Source: Rhodospirillaceae bacterium (GTDB lineage Bacteria; Pseudomonadota; Alphaproteobacteria; Rhodospirillales; Rhodospirillaceae). From it: 37,914 nt of DNA. The first letter of the stretch is position 1. Each line of letters starts with the position of its first letter. The stretch covers positions 1-37,914 of the forward strand of contig JAIEMI010000303.1 of NCBI GenBank assembly GCA_019752235.1. Reading direction: 5' to 3'. The translations under genes were made by a program, and so were the position numbers. The notes beneath the pieces were generated by a model, which was not told the DNA's origin, did no database searches, and worked only from the letters and a program-made list of their open reading frames with translations. Below are positions 18,665 to 28,157 of the stretch, piece after piece.

Positions 18665-19207
18665 CTAATAGTGAGAATTGAGCGGGTTACCTGGTTGTCG
18701 GCGTCCGCGCAAACTGGCGGCAGGACTTCGCCAGAAACGCGGCATAGCCGACGAAAATTCGGCAACCGCCTGCTCGACACTACTGTCGACGTCGTTCTGG
18801 GTTGGCTCGGAAATGTCAGATTGCGTCCGCGTTATCGAAATCACGGTCGCCAGGGCGTGACTAAAACGAGGCCGAATATCTGACGCAACTTCTCGGGTGT
18901 ATGGGGCTAAGCGCTGCGCATTGATACAAACCCTCCATTTGGCCTCGCGCAGGCTGGCTTCTTCACTATTACTAGCGACCGCCGCACGATACTCCGCCAC
19001 GCTTCGTTCGAAGTGCTTCCTCTGGGTGTATGGATCTCGGAACGTCCCTACCTGCCGGTTGACAGATGTGACGGGAGGATTTCCACAGGGATTTGGCGAG
19101 TTGGCACATGCACTCGCGACAAACACTAAGCCAACAACTAAGACGACGCCGGTACGTCGTGCAATTCTGCTTGTGCGCTTCTCTCGCTCGATCTGTTTTT
19201 CTAACAT
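18665..19207 (-). CDS. Putative lipoprotein/exported protein of unknown function
   Basis: 180 aa, TM/signal VVLVVGLVFVASAC (lipobox-like); lies in line with the efflux operon. Confidence 0.55.
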   Translation of the reverse strand: MLEKQIEREKRTSRIARRTGVVLVVGLVFVASACANSPNPCGNPPVTSVNRQVGTFRDPYTQRKHFERSVAEYRAAVASNSEEASLREAKWRVCINAQRLAPYTREVASDIRPRFSHALATVISITRTQSDISEPTQNDVDSSVEQAVAEFSSAMPRFWRSPAASLRGRRQPGNPLNSHY

Positions 19208-19406
19208 TTGCAGTTTCCTTTCTGGCCCGAGAAATCAGCGTTGTCTCTCTCTCAATGCCGGTGTTGCACAGCACTAATCGGAAAAGCAGGCGGAGGTTCC
19301 AGAGACTTGGCCGGGGTGAGCCAAGGCTTGGGGGCGCTCTCCGAAACCTCCGCGTTTGTCCGCACTTCTGGCGGACGAAGTATCGTTGTGGCAACGCCGC
19401 CACGTC

Positions 19407-19751
19407 TTAGGGCTTAGCCGCGGGTGGACCGTCCGTGCCACCGTCGATGGGCAATACTTGCTCAACCGGACTGACATAAATCCAGCCGGAGATTTGAGTT
19501 CCGACATGTCCGGTCTTGCGAATGATTTGCGCGACTTCGCTCACCTTCTCGTCGGCGACAACGAGCGACAACCGCGCCTCGGATATCACCAATGCCGTAG
19601 AGTCGCGGGAGAAGTCGCTTTCATCCTCCGTGATCGGCTTCAACATGCCTTTCACATCTTGAAGGGTGATGTTGTCGTAACCCGCCTCGGCAAGAGCTTG
19701 CACAACCTTCGGCGTCCGAACGTGATGCAGAAACGCTTTCACCAGTTTCAT
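19407..19751 (-). CDS. PII-superfamily protein of the metal-efflux-linked (PII-NG-like) group
   Basis: 114 aa; MKLVKAFLHHVRTPKVVQALAEAGYDNITLQDVKG...ARLSLVVADEKVSEVAQIIRKTGHVGTQISGWIYVSPVEQVLPI matches the PII fold pattern; no Tyr-51-type GAEY T-loop. Confidence 0.8.
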   Translation of the reverse strand: MKLVKAFLHHVRTPKVVQALAEAGYDNITLQDVKGMLKPITEDESDFSRDSTALVISEARLSLVVADEKVSEVAQIIRKTGHVGTQISGWIYVSPVEQVLPIDGGTDGPPAAKP

Positions 19752-19754
19752 GAG

Positions 19755-19997
19755 TCACTCCTTGATATACAGATCGACTACCGCCGCCGTGGCGCGGTAG
19801 TCAGCCCACAAGCGCGGTCGCATTGCTAGATTCCAGAGGCGCCGTCTGTACGGTGCTGGCTTCGGGTTGGCGCCGGCAAGCCATTCGAGCTGCGGGCAAC
19901 CACCGGGCGGTACTCCGTCACGCTTTTCGAAGATCAGAGCAACAGGTGTACATCGCGAAACGCTGATTCGCTCTCGCTCCGTTTTTTCCTGCGACAT
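19755..19997 (-). CDS. Small hypothetical protein encoded 3 nt upstream of the PII-like gene
   Basis: 80 aa ORF; its stop (TGA) overlaps the ribosome-binding region of the PII gene (AAGGAGTGACTCATG). Confidence 0.45.
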   Translation of the reverse strand: MSQEKTERERISVSRCTPVALIFEKRDGVPPGGCPQLEWLAGANPKPAPYRRRLWNLAMRPRLWADYRATAAVVDLYIKE

Positions 19998-20048
19998 AGA
20001 AGTATCCCTAATCTGCTCCAGAAAATGGCATCCTGAATTTGACGATCT

Positions 20049-20774
20049 TCACTTCTTACGGGGGTCGGCCTGCGGACAATCGGACGGCATGGACGCGATC
20101 AAATCTCGCGTGCGTTGATAGGCGTCTGTACTGAGAAGCCGGACGTACTCCGACTTCTTTCCAATCAGCGAATAGACAGAGATAATTGATTTGCCGTCGG
20201 CACCTAGAAAGACGACGCCGTGAAGCATTTTCCCGTCGTTGCGAGCAAGCGTAATGGCATGAATCGCGGCAATAGAACTGGGATGGAAATGCCCTCTGAG
20301 CCCAGATCGTTCCGTCTCGATCTGCACCTCTCCGTTACTGGACGTAACTTTCGTGCCGATCGGACCAGAAAATTCCACAATGTTATCGTTAGGGAGAGGA
20401 ATAGCGACGATCGGTCTGTCCCATCCCGCTAACGATTCCCATACTTTTGCAAACGCTTGGCCATCGGAGGTGCCGACACTCTGGCTTGGAGGCAGCCCGG
20501 TAATGACTGTTTCTTCAGGCACCCCCAGCATCTTTCCAATTACGAACGGGGGCGCCCCCGGCTGTCGAATGTAAGCCTCCCGTATCTCCGTGGTCTGCTC
20601 GGGCGTCGCGCAAAGCGATGTTGCTGCTTTCGTCACGTCAGTAAACGCAACGAGGGAAGTTACTGCGATCAAAGAGCTCCAAGAAATCCTCGACAACATC
20701 GGACGCCAAGCCTTGGACGCAAGCGCGTCATCGTAGCGCCGCCTCCTAAGCCTGGATGTCCGATTTTCCCTCAC
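20049..20774 (-). CDS. Exported ChuX/HutX-like (heme-utilisation fold) protein
   Basis: LGVPEETVITGLP...FAKVWESLAGWDRPIVAIPLPNDNIVEFSGPIG...GLRGHFHPSSIAAIHAI resembles HutX/ChuX; hydrophobic N-terminal segment; start overlaps czcA stop by 4 nt. Confidence 0.6.
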   Translation of the reverse strand: MRENRTSRLRRRRYDDALASKAWRPMLSRISWSSLIAVTSLVAFTDVTKAATSLCATPEQTTEIREAYIRQPGAPPFVIGKMLGVPEETVITGLPPSQSVGTSDGQAFAKVWESLAGWDRPIVAIPLPNDNIVEFSGPIGTKVTSSNGEVQIETERSGLRGHFHPSSIAAIHAITLARNDGKMLHGVVFLGADGKSIISVYSLIGKKSEYVRLLSTDAYQRTRDLIASMPSDCPQADPRKK

Positions 20775-23700
20775 GAGAGCGACCCCTGCGGCTGGGTCGC
20801 GCCTGCGCCGCTCTCAGCTTTAGTGCGGTAAGCCATCCGGTACAGACCTGGAAGGACCAACAGCGTCAGCAGGGTTGAGGAGATGATGCCGCCGATCACG
20901 ACCGTCGCGAGGGGCCGTTGCACCTCAGCGCCGGTCCCGATGTTAAGCGCCATCGGAAGAAACCCAAGCGCCGCGACCAACGCCACCATGAGGATAGGAC
21001 GCAACCTCATCATCGCACCCGCGCGGATCGCATCCTCCACCGCATCGCCTTGAGCCAAGCGTTCACGGAATGCCGAAACCATCATCACACCTGTCAGGAC
21101 CGCGACTCCCGAAAGGGTGATAAAGCCGACTCCTGCCGTGATTGAGAGCGGTATCCCGCGCAGCACCAGCGATATGACGCCGCCCGTTAAAGCCAACGGG
21201 ACGCCACTGAATACCAGCGCCGCGTCCTTCGCCGAGCCGAAGGTCATCATCAGAAGGGCGAAGATCATCGCCAAGGTGACTGGCACCAGCAGGGTCAAAC
21301 GTTGAGTGGCCGATTGAAGTTGCTCAAACGTGCCGCCGTAGCTCACCCAATAGCCGGTCGGGAGTTTGATTTTCTCATCGATCTTTTGGCGGACTTCAGT
21401 CACAAAACCGCCCAGGTCGCGGCCCCGCACGTTCGACGACACCACAAGACGCCGTTTGCCGTTTTCGCGGCTGATCTGGTTTGGACCCGGCGCAATCTTT
21501 AAGCTCGCGACCTCGCCCAGGGGCACGAAGCCACCCTGAACCAACGGTATAGGAAGGCGTTCGAGCGTCCTCAGATCGGAACGCATATCTTCGGGAAGAC
21601 GCACCACGAGCGCAAAGCGGCGGTCGCCCTCGAAGATTTGGCCCGCTTCCTCACCGCCGGTGGCGGCGGAAAGAACATCCTGGACGTTAGAGATATTGAG
21701 GCCCAAGCGATATAGCGCCGCACGGTTGGGCTCGATCGAAAGGACTGGCAGGCCGGCTACCTGTTCGACCTTAACGCCATCCGCTCCGGGTACGGTATTC
21801 AGAACGGCCGCGATCGCATTCCCAGTTGCGAGCAACTGTTCGAGATCGTCACCATAGATCTTGATCCCAAGGTCCGAACGCACGCCGGAGATCAGTTCAT
21901 TGAATCGAAGCTGAATGGGTTGGCTGATTTCAAAGGCATTACCGGGTAGGTTTTCCAAACGCTCTTCAATGTCCTTAGCAACATCCGCCTTGGATTTGTT
22001 CGGGTCCGGCCAGTCCTTCTTGTCCTTCAGCATGACATAGCCGTCCGAAATACTGGGCGGCATGGGATCAGTTGCAACTTCAGCAGTTCCGACGCGCGAG
22101 AAGTAGGTTTTTACTTCCGGCACTTCCATGACCGCCTTTTCAAGCTGAAATTGCATGTCGAGGGACTGCGTCAGGCTGGTGCCGGGGATGCGTAGGGCTT
22201 GAACGGCCAAGTCGCCCTCATCCAGTTGCGGTATGAATTCTGAGCCCATCCGGGAGGCGATAAAACCACACAGCACCACGAACACTACCGCACCCGCCAC
22301 AAACAGAACACGCAACCGCAGCGCCGATTCAAGCACCGGTGCGTAGATGCTCTTGGCGGTCCGCACGATGAGATTGTCCTTCTCATCTATCTTTTTTGTG
22401 AGCAGAAGTGCCACAGCGGCCGGGACAAAGGTCAGTGAGAGGATCAAAGCCGCAACCAGCGCCATGATGACCGTGATCGCCATCGGTTGGAACATTTTGC
22501 CTTCCACACCCGTGAGGGCGAGGATCGGCAAGTTCACGAGGATCACGACCAACACACTGACCAAGCTGGGCGTAAACACTTCTCGGGTTGCTGCGAAGAC
22601 TGTCTGGAGACGCTCATCGAGAGACAAGAGGCGTCCCATGCGATGTTGGCGTGTAGCCAGCGCGAGAATGCAGTTTTCGACGATAATCACAGCTCCGTCG
22701 ACAATTAGGCCGAAATCCAGCGCACCGAGACTCATGAGGTTTGCGCTTACTTTCGTCTCGACCATTGCGGTCATGAGCATCAACATGCTCAAGGGGATCA
22801 CCGCCGCAGCCAGAAGCGCGGCTCTGACGTTTCCCAGCATCAATAAGAGGACGACAACAACAAGGATCGCGCCTTCCACAAGATTTTTCTGGACGGTCGC
22901 GATTGTCTTTTCCACCAAGACGGTGCGGTCGTAGACGGCCTCTGCGGTTATGCCTTCAGGCAAAGTCTTGTTAATTTCTATGAGCTTTGCCGATACCGCG
23001 CCTGATACTGTCCGGCTATTGCCGCCGAGAAGCATCACCGCTGTTCCCAGGACGGTTTCTTCACCGTCGCGTGTTGCCGCGCCCGTGCGAAGCTGCTTGC
23101 CGTACGCCACTTCGGCGACGTCGCGGACGGTAATGGGAACTCCGCCTCGGTGCGTAACGATGATCCGTTCAATCGCCGGCATGTCTGTGACCTGGCCCGG
23201 CGAACGGATCAGATATTGTTCACCGTTCCGTTCTATATAGCCCGCGCCGATGTTGGCGTTGTTCTTCTCTATCGCCTTAACGATGTCGTCAAAGCTCAAG
23301 CCATAGGACAGTAGGCGCCCCGGATCGGGCGTGACGTGAAACTGCTTTTCGAAGCCGCCAATCGTGTTGACTTCCGTTACGCCCGGCACCTGGCGCAACT
23401 GGGGACGGATGACCCAATCCTGCAGCGTCCGGAGCGCGGTGGCGTCGTATTTGCTGCCGTCAGGCTGCCGCGCCTTTTCGTCGGCATGGACGGTGTACAG
23501 GAAGATTTCACCAAGACCCGTAGCGATCGGTCCCATTTCCGGCTCGACGCCACCCGGCAACTGACTCTTGGCCTGTTGAAGACGTTCGTTGATGAGGTTC
23601 CGCGCGAAGAATATGTCTGTCCCGTCGGCAAAGACGACGGTCACCTGAGACAGGCCGTATCGCGAGAGAGAGCGGATGTACTCGACGGCGGGCAAACCCG

Positions 23701-23920
23701 AAATCGCAGTCTCAACGAGGTAGGTAATGCGTTGCTCGACCTCAAGCGGGGAATAGCCCGCCGCTGACGTGTTGATTTGGACCTGAACATTCGTGATGTC
23801 CGGCACCGCATCAATAGGCAGGCGGTTATAGCTCCACATTCCGGCGGCGGCCGCACCGAGCACGAGGAACATTATGATCCAACGCCGGGCAATCGAGAAT
23901 TTTAAGAGGGCATCAATCAT
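20771..23920 (-). CDS. czcA: CzcA/CusA family heavy-metal RND efflux transporter
   Basis: 1049 aa; RLPIDAVPDITNVQVQINT, SRYGLSQVTVVFADGTDIFFARN, HME-RND TM segments (LGALDFGLIVDGAVIIVEN). Confidence 0.96.
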   Translation of the reverse strand: MIDALLKFSIARRWIIMFLVLGAAAAGMWSYNRLPIDAVPDITNVQVQINTSAAGYSPLEVEQRITYLVETAISGLPAVEYIRSLSRYGLSQVTVVFADGTDIFFARNLINERLQQAKSQLPGGVEPEMGPIATGLGEIFLYTVHADEKARQPDGSKYDATALRTLQDWVIRPQLRQVPGVTEVNTIGGFEKQFHVTPDPGRLLSYGLSFDDIVKAIEKNNANIGAGYIERNGEQYLIRSPGQVTDMPAIERIIVTHRGGVPITVRDVAEVAYGKQLRTGAATRDGEETVLGTAVMLLGGNSRTVSGAVSAKLIEINKTLPEGITAEAVYDRTVLVEKTIATVQKNLVEGAILVVVVLLLMLGNVRAALLAAAVIPLSMLMLMTAMVETKVSANLMSLGALDFGLIVDGAVIIVENCILALATRQHRMGRLLSLDERLQTVFAATREVFTPSLVSVLVVILVNLPILALTGVEGKMFQPMAITVIMALVAALILSLTFVPAAVALLLTKKIDEKDNLIVRTAKSIYAPVLESALRLRVLFVAGAVVFVVLCGFIASRMGSEFIPQLDEGDLAVQALRIPGTSLTQSLDMQFQLEKAVMEVPEVKTYFSRVGTAEVATDPMPPSISDGYVMLKDKKDWPDPNKSKADVAKDIEERLENLPGNAFEISQPIQLRFNELISGVRSDLGIKIYGDDLEQLLATGNAIAAVLNTVPGADGVKVEQVAGLPVLSIEPNRAALYRLGLNISNVQDVLSAATGGEEAGQIFEGDRRFALVVRLPEDMRSDLRTLERLPIPLVQGGFVPLGEVASLKIAPGPNQISRENGKRRLVVSSNVRGRDLGGFVTEVRQKIDEKIKLPTGYWVSYGGTFEQLQSATQRLTLLVPVTLAMIFALLMMTFGSAKDAALVFSGVPLALTGGVISLVLRGIPLSITAGVGFITLSGVAVLTGVMMVSAFRERLAQGDAVEDAIRAGAMMRLRPILMVALVAALGFLPMALNIGTGAEVQRPLATVVIGGIISSTLLTLLVLPGLYRMAYRTKAESGAGATQPQGSLS

Positions 23921-23969
23921 GGCTGTACTTCCTTAAGCGAGGGAATCGCAAAGTGAGAGGATGCGGCAC

Positions 23970-24917
23970 CTAGTCCTCGTGGGCCGCTTCGCCTTTGCCC
24001 ATCTCCGCTTTCAAAACGAAACTATTCGTGGTCGCGTAGCTTTCGCCGGTTTTGAGGCCTTCAAGAACTTCGCTATTCTCGCCATCGCTGCGGCCAAGTT
24101 TGATTGTTCGTGGCTCAAAGCCTTTTTCGGTGCGCACGAAGATCGTATCCGCATCGTTCAGGTTCTGAATGGCGGCCGACTTGATAGCGACGGCCACGGA
24201 GGTTTCGCCGAGGATCACCTCCGCCGTGACATACAGGCCAGGCGCCCACTGACTGTCCTTGTTATCGAGAAGGACACGAGCGTTGCGCGTCTGACTCGCG
24301 GATGTACCGACCGGTGCAACGTAAATAATCACACCGTCACCCGAGGTGCCGGAGTCCGCAGTTCTGATCCGGACGGTCTGGCCGCTCCGCACTTTTGCAG
24401 CGTCGCGCGGGAAGAGCGACATTTCCACCCACACACCCGACAAGTCGGCGACCGTGAATAAAACCTTATCCCCACTTTGCTCGCCCGGATTTGCGTTCCG
24501 TGCTGTCACGACGCCCGCGAGCGGGGCGGTGAGTGAGTATGCTTGAAGGCTCTCGTTGCTTTCGATGACCGCAAGGGTTTCGCCTTGCTTCACCGGGTCG
24601 CCGATCTTCTTGGCGACACTCCGGATAGTGCCGGGAAAGCGCGCAGCGACGTCGCGCATGCGCTCTGCGTTCGGCGCGACCGTGCCGTAAAGAGGCAGAA
24701 TCTCGCGCACGACCGCTGGTCCGGCGGTCTCAACGACAATTCCGCCTTTGGAAATCTTCTCGGCTGTAAGTTCGATGCCGTGGTTTTCTTCTTCATGATG
24801 CTCTTCCTTGGTAGCGACGGCGGAAGGCGATGGTCCCTTTTTCCCGCCAACCACGGTAAAACCGATGCCAGCGGCGACGGCGAGGACGATTGCTCCGACG
24901 ATAAGATTCCGGTTCAT
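23970..24917 (-). CDS. czcB: HME-RND periplasmic adaptor subunit
   Basis: 315 aa HlyD/CzcB-type: VAARFPGTIRSVAKKIGDPVKQGETLAVIESNESLQAYSLTAPLAGVV...GE; adjacent to czcA/czcC. Confidence 0.93.
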   Translation of the reverse strand: MNRNLIVGAIVLAVAAGIGFTVVGGKKGPSPSAVATKEEHHEEENHGIELTAEKISKGGIVVETAGPAVVREILPLYGTVAPNAERMRDVAARFPGTIRSVAKKIGDPVKQGETLAVIESNESLQAYSLTAPLAGVVTARNANPGEQSGDKVLFTVADLSGVWVEMSLFPRDAAKVRSGQTVRIRTADSGTSGDGVIIYVAPVGTSASQTRNARVLLDNKDSQWAPGLYVTAEVILGETSVAVAIKSAAIQNLNDADTIFVRTEKGFEPRTIKLGRSDGENSEVLEGLKTGESYATTNSFVLKAEMGKGEAAHED

Positions 24918-26227
24918 GGCTTACCTACGTTGTTTGAAAGGTCGCGATCAGCGGCCGATGTGCCGGTCAGGCGTTCGACTTCCAAAAGAGACTCGTGAAA
25001 TGAAGCGGCGGCATCGATAGCTTGCCGCTGAAGGTCGGTGAGTTGTTGCTGCGCGGTTATCAGTTCCAGCAGCGAGAAGCGGCCGACGTTGTAGCCATCA
25101 AGCGCGAGTTTATTCGCCTCGTCGGCTTGTGGAATGGCGACCGTCAGAAGTTTTTGGATCTCCTGGCGGCTCTGTGCGAGCTGTTCGAGCGCGACAAAGA
25201 GCGTTGCCATAAGCTCCGATCGCACGGCTTGCTCTTTGTACTGCAGCCCCCCCCGAAAGCTTTGCGCTTCAGCGATGTAGGGCGCTGCTCGCGAACCACT
25301 GCCCAATGGGATTGATGCCGACAGCACAAACGCATTGCTGCGATCTGCCTGAAGACGTCGCAGGCCCGCTGACAACGTAATGTCCGGCGTCCGCTGCGAT
25401 TCCGCGAGGCGCAATCGTGCATCCTGGATACGGCGTTCTGATGCAAAGCGGATAATGTCCGGGTTACGCTCCAACAATGCTGACAGCGCTGAATAATCGC
25501 CAGTGGCCGGCAACGCGAATAGATCCGCTACAACGCGGCCTGGGTATGCGGTGTCGCCGCCCCAGAGTGATGCTAGTTGTGCCCAGTTCTGGCGGAGTGC
25601 GCTCTGCGACTGCTGATATTCGATTTCCGCCCGGTTTGCCGCGACAGCAGCATTATTACCTTCAAGGCGCGGCGAACGGGCGGCCGCTACTCGCTGGTCC
25701 ACGCCTGAGCGGGTCCTGTCGGCGAGATCGAGCCGCCGTTTTGCGAGATCAAGTTCCTCCTGCGCTGTTGCTACGCGAATGAAGCGGCGAGCGACCTCGG
25801 CCAGAAGGTCGAGACGCTCGGCCTCATTCTGCGTGAGGATCAAGCCGCGTTCGGATCGCGCGGAGTCAATGCGTCGTCCGCGCTTGCCGCCCAGCTCAAG
25901 GACTGTTCCGAGCCGCAACGTGATTTCCGAATCATCGAAGGTAGAGAGGCGATTGGTTCCGAGGATGTTCTCGGCATCCACCCCCACTTCGAAAGCCGGT
26001 CGTAGCGCGGCTTGGTCGACGCGCGCGTCCGCGGCGCTGACAGCAAAACGCTGACCGCGAAGATTTGGGTTTGCCTCAAGCACACGGCTAAACACGTCAC
26101 GCAGAGTTGTAACCGGGCGCGTATCTGCCGATGGCGGCGTCTGAGCAAAACTGTTGATGGCGAAGAGAAGAACGAAGATCCCCAATACACAGGAGGATCG
26201 ACGCCCATGGGAGTCGATAAAAGACAT
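24914..26227 (-). CDS. czcC: TolC-family outer-membrane efflux protein
   Basis: 437 aa; FSLLELITAQQQLTDLQRQAIDAAASFHESLLEVERLTG; ATGA overlap with czcB. Confidence 0.93.
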   Translation of the reverse strand: MSFIDSHGRRSSCVLGIFVLLFAINSFAQTPPSADTRPVTTLRDVFSRVLEANPNLRGQRFAVSAADARVDQAALRPAFEVGVDAENILGTNRLSTFDDSEITLRLGTVLELGGKRGRRIDSARSERGLILTQNEAERLDLLAEVARRFIRVATAQEELDLAKRRLDLADRTRSGVDQRVAAARSPRLEGNNAAVAANRAEIEYQQSQSALRQNWAQLASLWGGDTAYPGRVVADLFALPATGDYSALSALLERNPDIIRFASERRIQDARLRLAESQRTPDITLSAGLRRLQADRSNAFVLSASIPLGSGSRAAPYIAEAQSFRGGLQYKEQAVRSELMATLFVALEQLAQSRQEIQKLLTVAIPQADEANKLALDGYNVGRFSLLELITAQQQLTDLQRQAIDAAASFHESLLEVERLTGTSAADRDLSNNVGKP

Positions 26228-26314
26228 GCAAGAACCGTCTCGAAAAGAGAGGGAGACAGACCAGACCCCAAAGGCGGAATCTGGCCACGAGAGGGCTTTA
26301 AGCCCAGTTCTTGC

Positions 26315-26692
26315 TTAGATTTTCGGAGGGCGTACGGGTGGGTTCACGCCAAACTGCGTAAACCCGCGCGGCGGGGCCTGGGCGACAATGGACGCTAAAA
26401 CGTCAGGGAATGCGAATGACAGGCCAATGATGGCAGAGGCCATTCCGTGACACGGGCAAGAGCAAGTCAGTCCGCTACATGCGCCGTTGTCGCATTCGTT
26501 GGCAGATGTCGCTGTATAAGAAATGCCGGTATGGCGCAGCTCAACCGACGGGCTGGTACTGGCGAATTGTACGGAGCACGTGGCGACGTTGTCTTCCCGC
26601 TGGGGCACACTGGCGCGGGCGTCTGGGCCCGCTGCGAATTGCAGCAGGAGTCCCAAAACGACGAGCGCCATGATGCGGCCCAGGAGATTCAT
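26315..26692 (-). CDS. Small exported Cys-rich protein preceding czcCBA
   Basis: 125 aa, signal peptide MNLLGRIMALVVLGLLLQFAAGPDARA, ECDNGACSGLTCSCPCHG cluster. Confidence 0.6.
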   Translation of the reverse strand: MNLLGRIMALVVLGLLLQFAAGPDARASVPQREDNVATCSVQFASTSPSVELRHTGISYTATSANECDNGACSGLTCSCPCHGMASAIIGLSFAFPDVLASIVAQAPPRGFTQFGVNPPVRPPKI

Positions 26693-26997
26693 ATTTCTTA
26701 TTAAGCACCTTTACCGTTGTTTCGCAACTCTGGCTCTGCGAGGGGCAGAGTCGCAATCGCGGACTATGGAATTTGTAATCTCGCCACCACGAAAGAAACC
26801 ACACGGATCATTTTCCGGCATGTCCCTGTAAATTGAGAAAATTCTCGAGAATTTTGTCCTTGTGACCATGGCGCCCGCGCTCGGCAGGCGGTCAAGTCAT
26901 AATAAAGTGAACACCCCGATTCCGATGCGCAAAGGCCGATCTCTCCATAAAGGGAATTTTGCCTCCCCGTCTTCCGAATCCAACGGCGAGTTACACA

Positions 26998-27189
26998 TTC
27001 CGAGGCGCCAATGCCAACGACGTGCCACGCAGCCGATACACCGAGTCCGGCCATGATAGCCAGCACGGCAAGATCGGGCCCGCTGTGCTGGTTCCCCAAG
27101 ACACCGAAGGCCTTCAGAAGAACCGCGACATTGCCAATGGCGTCATTGCGTGAACACGGCCATACCGAGCGCATTTTGCTGTCGCCCTG
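26998..27189 (-). pseudogene. C-terminal remnant of a small CDF-family cation transporter
   Basis: Frame reads *-QGDSKMRSVWPCSRNDAIGNVAVLLKAFGVLGNQHSGPDLAVLAIMAGLGVSAAWHVV: the canonical CDF C-terminal half with a stop just upstream and no N-terminal half. Confidence 0.7.
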
Positions 27190-27236
27190 CTAGACGGGAC
27201 AAACATCTTGCACGTACGGCGGAGTAAGGCGCGTCG

Positions 27237-28151
27237 TCAGACCATTTCGACGGTCAAATGCGCGATTTCATGGACCGACTTTAGCCGTTCGCGCACACCC
27301 GACGAACCGATCGATCCCTTAACGGCTATTATCGCCGCATGGGCTTGAGGCCCGATCCGCCATACATGCAAGTCAACGACGCGCGCATCGCCGGGTGTCT
27401 CGACATTCTCGAGAATTTCCTCGACGAGGTGTGGATCCGACGTATCGAGAAGAACCTTGGCCGTATCGGCCATAAGCCCCCAGGACCAGCGCGCAATAAC
27501 AACCGCGCCAACGATACCCATAATGGGGTCAAGCCAGACCCAGCCCAAATAACGACCTGATAGGAGTGCCACAATCGCTAAAACGGACGTCAGCGCATCT
27601 GCCAGAACGTGGACGTAGGCCGCGCGCAGATTGTTATCATGCCCGTGAGCATGCCCATGGTCATGATGATGGCCGTGCCCATGTCCGTGATCGCTGCCCT
27701 TCAGCAAAAGCGCGCTCACGAGATTGACGATCAAACCCAGGATCGCCACCAGTGTTGCATCGCCGAAGTTGACGGGAACGGGTTGTGCCAGACGGATGGC
27801 GGATTCAACGCCGATGCCGATGGCAATCAGAGCCAGAACGAGGGCCGACGCAAACCCGCCCAGTTCACCGACCTTCCCCGTGCCGAAGCTGTACCGCGGA
27901 TCGAACCGATGACGCTTCGCAAAGCCATAGGCAAAGGCCGCTACGCTGAGAGCGCCGGCATGCGTCGCCATATGAAACCCGTCGGCGAGAAGCGCCATGG
28001 AGCCGGTGGCGTATCCGGCAACTATCTCACCAACCATCATAATGGCCGTTAGGACAACTACCCACCGCGTGCGTTGCGCGTTGGCGTCATGCCCTACCCC
28101 GAGGTAGTCGTGCAAATGAGCCGGCTCAGCCAGTTCCCGAAATACACTCAT
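27237..28151 (-). CDS. dmeF: Cation diffusion facilitator, DmeF-like Co/Ni/Zn exporter
   Basis: 304 aa; MALLADGFHMATHAGALSVAAFAYGFAKRH, His-rich GHGHGHHHDHGHAHGHD loop, HVLADALTSVLAI. Confidence 0.93.
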   Translation of the reverse strand: MSVFRELAEPAHLHDYLGVGHDANAQRTRWVVVLTAIMMVGEIVAGYATGSMALLADGFHMATHAGALSVAAFAYGFAKRHRFDPRYSFGTGKVGELGGFASALVLALIAIGIGVESAIRLAQPVPVNFGDATLVAILGLIVNLVSALLLKGSDHGHGHGHHHDHGHAHGHDNNLRAAYVHVLADALTSVLAIVALLSGRYLGWVWLDPIMGIVGAVVIARWSWGLMADTAKVLLDTSDPHLVEEILENVETPGDARVVDLHVWRIGPQAHAAIIAVKGSIGSSGVRERLKSVHEIAHLTVEMV

Positions 28152-28157
28152 CGTTTG

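Noticed and set aside
26764-27174. 136-aa ORF taken as an intact gene
   Set aside because: Only the first ~55 aa resemble a CDF C-terminal half and the rest is read-through; treated as a pseudogene remnant.
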